64,000 nt of DNA from Sorex araneus (Eukaryota > Chordata > Mammalia > Eulipotyphla > Soricidae). The DNA is taken from NCBI RefSeq assembly GCF_027595985.1, contig NC_073305.1, positions 173,463,209-173,527,208 on the forward strand, read 5' to 3'. Within the stretch, counting starts at the first letter, position 1; the number at the start of each line of letters is the position of its first letter. The position numbers and the translations under genes were made by a program. Of this stretch, positions 58,401 through 64,000 are shown in pieces. The notes below the pieces were generated by a model. It did not search any database. It saw nothing but the letters and a program-made list of their open reading frames with translations, and was not told where the DNA came from.

Positions 58401-58950
58401 TAATCAAGGTGATAAAGATGTGTGCTACTAGTCTCAATGAATGACTTATCAGGAGCACTCAGTCACTGTCTCTTGGGGTTCCTAGGACTCAGCAAGTGGC
58501 ACTGGGGTAGATTGGCACCAGAGGCCAATCACCAGAAACTCTGAATGTTTTAAAGAACACACCAGGGTACCCAGGACCACATCATCCCAGAGAAAATGAC
58601 CTTTGCACTTAGACTTCAGTGTAAGTGTCAATGTCAAAATGAGGAAGTTACCACACAGTTATTATCACCACGTTATGGACTAGGAGAACAAGAAATAAAT
58701 CCACCACATTCAATGACCAAGGATAAAATCAAGTTATTCTTAACCCTTGTTGGATACCCATCAGACCCTACCCTCCTTTGTAGCAAGGAAAACAAAAGAA
58801 AGAGAAAATTGAGTAAACAAGCACAGAGGCCACGTCTGAGGATAAAGAGAAATCTAAGTTGGCATAAAAGGATCAATTTTACAATGACCTGTTGCTTAAA
58901 GATGGAGGAATAAAGATGGGTTTCAGGGAAGAAACAAAAAAAAAACTATT
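55480..58950. other. Repeat-poor block, no gene recognised
   Basis: The longest stretch without recognisable SINE or L1. GC rises at about 56650-57720. No open frame looks like a known protein, and those present are under 110 codons. A short (GCTT)n run lies at 58061-58083. It could hold regulatory or untranslated sequence, but this is inference from low repeat content only. Confidence 0.45.
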
Positions 58951-58970
58951 GCAGTTAAAAAGTAATGTTC

Positions 58971-59340
58971 GCAGACTGCCTCATGAGCTGGGGGAGAAGG
59001 AAGCTGGGATAGAGAAGGGATCACTAAGTCAATGACAGTTGGAGGGATAGTTCCGGATAGGAAATGTGTGCTGAAAGTAGATAAAGGACCAAATGTGATG
59101 GTCTCTCAGTATCTGTATTGCAAACCATAATATTCCAAAGTAGAGAGAGAGTATGGGGGAAATTGTCTGCGATGGAGGCAGGGGGAGGGGTGGGATGTGG
59201 GGGGATATTAGGATCATTGGTGGTGGAAAATATGCACTGGTGGAGGGATGGGTCTTTGCTCACTGTATGCCTGAAACTCAAACATGAATGCTTTATAACT
59301 GTGTCTCACGATGATTCAAAAACAAACAAGTAAAAAATTG
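58971..59340 (+). mobile_element. 5'-truncated L1
   Basis: GCCTCATGAGCTGGGGGAGA, ATCTGTATTGCAAACCATAA, TGCACTGGTGGAGGGATGGG, CTCACGATGATTCAAAAACA. About 370 bp of 3' UTR. Perfect 13-bp target duplications AAAAGTAATGTTC at 58958-58970 and 59341-59353. Confidence 0.95.
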
Positions 59341-59536
59341 AAAAGTAATGTTCTTGACTTAGAGCAAGAATATTGAGCAATTTTTGAAAAGCTGATCCTG
59401 TTTATATTTCTTCCTATAAATGACTGGGTTAGCATGGCAGTAAATGCCAATTTTTCTCCACCAAAGGAAGGGCTAATTCAGAACTTCAGAAGTACATAGT
59501 CCAGATGGCTTAGCTGCAACAAATAATTAACCTTGA

Positions 59537-59691
59537 TGGGCTTCAGTGAGAGTACAGAGGGGAGGGAGCTTGCCTTGCACGTGACTGACCCGGGTTCAAT
59601 CCCCAGCACCCCATATGGTCCTCTGAGTCACGCCAGAAATGATCCTTTAGCGCAGAGCCAGGCATAAGCCCTGTGTGGCCCAAAAAACAAA
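59537..59691 (+). mobile_element. Type A SINE
   Basis: GGAGCTTGCCTTGCACGTGA, CCCGGGTTCAATCCCCAGCA, CCCATATGGTCCTCTGAGTC and TGTGTGGCCCAAAAAACAAAA. The first bases of the head are changed. Confidence 0.93.
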
Positions 59692-59694
59692 ACA

Positions 59695-60010
59695 GATGAT
59701 CAACTTCAGCATATTTCTCCTATGCGAAAAGCAATGTCACTAATACAGGGGGAAAATTTTGTGATAGTGTGCTTTTACAGAGTATATGAGAGGAGAAAGA
59801 ACAACACAGGCAGTATTAGGAAACAAGCATCGGGCAAGTCTAACCTTGACCTCAGTGAGTGACCTTGCTCTCTCTCCCTCAACAAGCGGCCACCTTGGGA
59901 CCCTATCCAGGCTGTTTAGCCCCAATGGCCTTCTGTTTCCATCACTGTGGGAACTGTGGCCTCGTTCCATGCAGAAGCTCTGACCTTAGTTTCGGTGTTT
60001 GTTTTATTTT
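59695..60010. other. No gene seen
   Basis: Short open frames only. No recognised repeat. Confidence 0.45.
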
Positions 60011-60011
60011 G

Positions 60012-60181
60012 TTTCTTCCCATTTAGGGTCACACTCAGCAGTGCCAGTGGAGGAGGCCCCTGTGTGGTACTCAGGAATTGCTCCTGCCAGTGCTTGAGGG
60101 TCAGTTCAGTGCCAGGGGTGGAAACTGAGGCCTATGAGGCAGAGCATGCGTTCCGGTCCTCTAAGACGTCTCCCCAGCCTC
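60012..60181 (-). mobile_element. Old type A SINE
   Basis: TTAGGGTCACACTCAGCAGT, ACTCAGGAATTGCTCCTGCC, then GCAGAGCATGCGTTCCGGTC and CTCCCCAGCCTCCC. Confidence 0.78.
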
Positions 60182-60190
60182 CCAGTGCAA

Positions 60191-60683
60191 GTTGTTTTAT
60201 TTTTATTTTTATTTTTTTTTACCGTGAGGTACAGTTACAGATTTACAAACTTTCGTGCTTACATTTCAGTCATACAATGATCAAGTACCTATCCCTCTAC
60301 CAGTGCCCATTCTCCACCACCATAGTTCCCAGTGTCTTTCCCACCCCCCAAACCCACCCCCCACCCTCTCTCTCTGTAACAGGCACATTCCCTTTTAACT
60401 CTCTATTTCCCTTTGGGTGTTGTGGTTTGCAATATAGGCATTAAGTGGCCATCATGTCTGATCTATAGCCTACCTTCAGCACACATCTCCCATCCCGAGC
60501 AGGCCCTCCAAGCATGATTTACTTGGTGGTCCCTTCTCTATTTGAGCTGCCTTTTCCCCCAGCATGTGAGGCCGGCTTCCAGGCCGTGGGGAAAACCTCC
60601 TGGTCCTTATCCCTACTATCCTTGGGTGTTAGTCTCCCATTCTGTTACTTTATATTCCACAAATGAGTGCAGTCCTTCTATGT
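60191..60683 (-). mobile_element. 5'-truncated L1
   Basis: ACCGTGAGGTACAGTTACAG, ATTTCAGTCATACAATGATC, GGTGTTGTGGTTTGCAATAT, then GTTAGTCTCCCATTCTGTTA and AGTGCAGTCCTTCTATGT. The target repeat CCAGTGCAA is at 60182-60190 and 60684-60692. About 490 bp, 3' UTR only. Confidence 0.95.
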
Positions 60684-60698
60684 CCAGTGCAATTTTTT

Positions 60699-60852
60699 TA
60701 TTTTGCTTTTTTGGGGGTCACACCCAGAAATGCACAGGGGTCACTTCTGACTCTGCACTCAGGAATTACTCCTGGCAGTGCTCAGGGGACCATATGGGAT
60801 GCTGGGAATCAAACCCGGGTTAGTCTTACCTGCTGTGCTATCACTCCAGTCC
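60699..60852 (-). mobile_element. Type A SINE at the L1 edge
   Basis: TTTTGGGGGTCACACCCAGA, CTCTGCACTCAGGAATTACT, GGGATGCTGGGAATCAAACC and ATCACTCCAGTCC. A few head bases are deleted. Perfect 18-bp duplications TGTCCAGTGCAATTTTTT at 60681-60698 and 60853-60870 include the neighbouring L1's own target repeat, so the SINE came later. Confidence 0.96.
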
Positions 60853-60984
60853 TGTCCAGTGCAATTTTTTAAAAGGAAAACCTGCTAAGCATGGAATGGT
60901 AACTGAGGCTTCTAATTTAAATAAGGATAACTAAAATGTAACCATAGCTAACTAACTGACACAAGGCAAAGAACAGGGGCTCCA

Positions 60985-61060
60985 CATTTTATTGAACAAG
61001 TACTATATGTCAGTTATTATTGCAGGAGCCTCATCTAATTTATCATTCAATACTCTTTTT
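60985..61060 (+). mobile_element. MIR relic
   Basis: TTTTATTGAACAAGTACTAT, ATGTCAGTTATTATTGCAGG and AGCCTCATCTAATTTATCAT match the MIR core start. A SINE cuts it on the right. Confidence 0.6.
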
Positions 61061-61061
61061 C

Positions 61062-61228
61062 AGTTTATTTTTGGGACAGATCAACAATGCTAAGGACTTA
61101 CTCTTGACTCTGCACTCAGGGATCATTCCTGTTGGGGCTCAGAGAAACACATGGAATGCCAGGAATGAAACCCAGGTTGACCACATGCAAGACAAGCATC
61201 TTACCCTTTGTACTATCCCTCCTACCCC
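61062..61228 (-). mobile_element. Type A SINE, moderately old
   Basis: CTTACTCTTGACTCTGCACT, GATCATTCCTGTTGGGGCTC, GGAATGAAACCCAGGTTGAC and CTATCCCTCCTACCCC. Confidence 0.88.
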
Positions 61229-61359
61229 AATTCCACTTAATACTTTTTAAGACCCAGTTTTAGGTGTGAAACTAAATCCGTTTAACTAGAGACTGAGGAA
61301 GCTCAGTTTATCTGGTCATAACTGATCAGCTAATGTTCACCGATAGATGGGTCTTAACT

Positions 61360-61553
61360 ATCTTTGTGCTTTTTCTTTTTTTTTTTTTGCTTTTTTGGGT
61401 CACACCTGGTGGTGCTCAGGGGTTACTCCTGGCTCTGCACTCAAGAATTACTCCTGGCCGTGCTCAGAGGACCACATGGGATGCCAGGGATCAAACCCAA
61501 GTCGGGCGCGTGCAAGGCAAATGCTCTACCCGCTGTGCTATCAATCCAGTCCC
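61360..61553 (-). mobile_element. Young type A SINE
   Basis: A long T-run, then GCTTTTTTGGGTCACACCTG, GGGGTTACTCCTGGCTCTGC, CAAACCCAAGTCGGGCGCG, CTACCCGCTGTGCTATCAAT. Perfect 11-bp duplications GGGTCTTAACT at 61349-61359 and 61554-61564. Confidence 0.96.
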
Positions 61554-61569
61554 GGGTCTTAACTTTCAA

Positions 61570-64000
61570 CTGAGAAGGATACAAATAAAATTTATATACG
61601 TACATATATGTATGTATGCACATATTTCAAAACATATCATCATTAACTAGCACCATTATAATGAAATTTTAATAGATTTTCAAGGCCAGAACATAACAAG
61701 GCAATGTTTTAGTAGCAGATATTTCTTTAGTAGCAGATATATACTATGAAGTATAGACTAGCAATTCAGAGAGAGAAGGAGAAAAAGGCGAGAGAATCAC
61801 TGTGCTACCTGTCTTGGCACTTTCTACTCCATTCCCCATCCAGCCTGCTTCACTCTTGCTAATTATAGTTAGTTATTAGTAGAATGTGCTGTGTTTCTTA
61901 GGAATGCAGGGTCAGAAAATTAAGGTCATTTGTATCAGTTGGTAACATTCCACAAAACTGAATGTTTTGTGCTTCTTTATTTCTATCTACTTCAAGTCAA
62001 GGTATTTCTACATAATCTTTTCTAAAAAAAAATACGCTGCCATATGGATTGGTGGTTCATTTATATCACATACAATTTCACATAGAACCAATATTTTCAC
62101 AATAATGTGAAGATGTACTTCACTGCCATACTGAGCACATAAATGTATACATGGTTTTATTTATGTACTGTGTTCTGATCAATCTCTACATTTCTCTGTT
62201 AAAAAACAGTGAAACTCTTAAGGATGGGATAAAACATTATTTCCGTGCACAAAGATGTTTTTCCATCTATTCTTTAATTTATTCCATTTTTTTCTAATCA
62301 GTGGATGTGGACAATAGGCCAGGAAGTTGGGTTTTACTAGCAAAATATAACCTTTGTTCTTGATGAGGTAATTATCTGCATCTGGGAGAAACAGCCTTTA
62401 GAGTAAAGATACTAAAGATGTTCAGAAGTATCAGAGTAATTCTTGGTTCACTCTAGAATGATTATCATTTGGAGATAAAGATCCATGTCTTTTAGGTGAC
62501 AATTTCCACATGTCAGCAATAAATAATAATCACTGGTAATTATTTTAGACACTAAGACTTACCTTGTTTTGTAGGCTTAAGTTTGTTTCAGAAAAAAATT
62601 GGGTTGATTGTATCTTAATTAAAATATAAGCCAAACATAATCTCATGGGCCCCATGAGATTCTCAATAGAAGAGGGAGAGGACACTGGATCGAAACTCTA
62701 ATCAGTCTTTGAATCTATACCAGTACTCTGTACTTAGCAGAAACTTGGAATGTTCCTAGGTCTGGGAATCTAAATTTCTGCATCCAAAGCTCAGTGTGGA
62801 AGTTTTTAAACTACAGATAAATCATTACATCTCTCAGAGTCAGTTTCAGGTATTTCATTTGTTAGAATTAGGGAAGTTAAAGGCTTTACTTGTATCACTA
62901 TAAAGATCAAATGACAAATTTGCAATGGAATTCAGAGAAGGTAAAATGATACATGAATGTGAAAAATTAATTTTGTGAAAACGTTTCAGAAACTTGAAAA
63001 TGATACTTTAAAGTATTTTGTTAATACTACTCAAATTTTATGATTACATTTTGTAAGTAGATGATATATTTAGTATGTATAGTGCAATATTGTCATATTG
63101 CAAAATTGTTAATGACAAACAATCTGTAAGCTTCAGAGAAGAGATGATGTACTAAACAAAACAAGAACACAATGTTAGAATCAGCTGACCTTGAATCTTT
63201 GCTACACAATTGATTGGACAAGTTCTCTTGGCTAAGTTGCTTTTGCAAAACCTGTTATTTCAACTGGAAAGCAGACAGAGCAATGGCTACCTATACAGAA
63301 GAATTTAATTTATGCAAAACAAACAGTGCAATTGCTTAGTAAGTATACCTTATTACTGAAAATTTATTCGGTTATTACAAATTTACAATTGCCTCTGTTT
63401 TCTGCACTAACTGTAGCTGAAAATGTCTCTATTGTTCAAGGTCTCTGTCACATACTGCCCGCTTCATCATCTTTGCATATTTGTTTATTTTTTTCTCATC
63501 TACTTTCAAAAGTGAAAGAATTGGAACTGCCATGATTATTATGGCAACTTATTAGATGTCTGACTAATAAGCTTGAGCTTCAGTCTCGTTTTATACTGGA
63601 ATCTAAATCCCACAGCAAAAAAAAAAAAAAAAGGAAACCATGTGGGAGGTGAAAGCAAAGGGATGGCACGTATGAGCAGGAACACATTCTTACCAAGGTC
63701 ACTCTTGTCAAGTTTGGAGAAACTAGCTTTTGCATTTTTGTATTTTTCCTTTCCTTGGGTTACTTTGAGTTCCTACATGAAGGAACCTGGTCATTGCTAC
63801 AATGAAAGTCTACCTGGAAAAACCAAACACTGCCGCAAAGAATCTGATTTTGCATCTGTTTATTCATTTTAACATAGAATTTCATGGCTTACCATAGGCT
63901 ATGTTCATGTCTCATAAGATGTTGGGTTTTTTGGGTTTAGCTCAGAAATATCTCTGCTGTTATTACTGTGTCTATGATTGCACAGCAGCAACTGAAAAGG
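61570..64000. other. No gene; possible MIR relic at 62.8 kb
   Basis: AT-rich, largely single-copy. A stretch at 62800-62950 (CATTACATCTCTCAGAGTCA, TTCAGGTATTTCATTTGTTA, AAGATCAAATGACAAATTTG) may be a decayed minus-strand MIR. An A16 run lies at about 63617-63632. No coding region recognised. Confidence 0.45.

Noticed and set aside
59947-60444. Plus-strand open frame of 165 codons
   Set aside because: It crosses a minus-strand SINE and the antisense of an L1 3' UTR.

Overview
The window looks like mammalian, most likely shrew (genus Sorex), intergenic or intronic DNA. Two abundant SINE types support this. Type A is about 165 bp, with a tRNA-like head whose B-box reads close to GGGTTCGATTCC, a tail reading TGTGACCCAAAAA and A-rich DNA after it. 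Type B is about 245 bp, with the same head joined to a different tail that ends in CAGTGACAGTGA repeats. I recognise these as the SOR-type SINEs of shrews. One L1 lineage recurs with the 3' end GGTGATTCACTAATAAA. Old pan-mammalian relics (MIR, L2, MER5-type hAT) lie underneath. The species call is from memory of these families and was not checked by a search.

I see no convincing protein-coding gene. Almost every long open frame lies inside a repeat (L1 antisense frames, SINE frames, triplet-repeat frames). The exceptions are weak: a protein-like minus-strand reading region at 13.6-14.8 kb split by an L1, and two short open stretches flanked by good splice-site matches at 50.9 and 53.7 kb. These are listed with low confidence.

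Layout. 0-10 kb: AT-rich DNA with type A SINEs, a probable L1 5' region (6.5-7.84 kb) and a composite SINE-bearing element (8.7-9.0 kb), then a short L1 with perfect target-site duplications. 10-24 kb: mixed SINEs, MIR relics, an L1 that interrupts the protein-like region, two nearly full type B SINEs (19.3 and 20.1 kb) and an L1 at 22 kb. 24-34 kb: an old L1 with a SINE inside it, MER5 relics, a CTCF-like site at 28.1 kb, a nested 5'-inverted L1 inside a variant SINE (29.1-30.7 kb) ending in a (GAT)24 tract, a 0.93-kb composite element (32.2-33.2 kb) and a tandem ~200-bp module (33.8-34.2 kb). 34-50 kb: SINEs, old L1 tails, a U2 snRNA 5'-end retrocopy (42.7 kb), a SINE with a duplicated head (43.2 kb), a long GAA tract (43.6 kb) and an L2 relic. 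50-64 kb: MIR, a 74-bp direct repeat pair 1 kb apart, a repeat-poor GC-richer block (55.5-58.9 kb) that is the best candidate for constrained host sequence, and a cluster of L1 and SINE insertions at 59-61.6 kb.

The story of the window is successive retrotransposition. L1 supplied the machinery, SINEs and a U2 snRNA fragment were copied in trans, and later insertions nest in earlier ones, so their relative ages can be read from the sequence.
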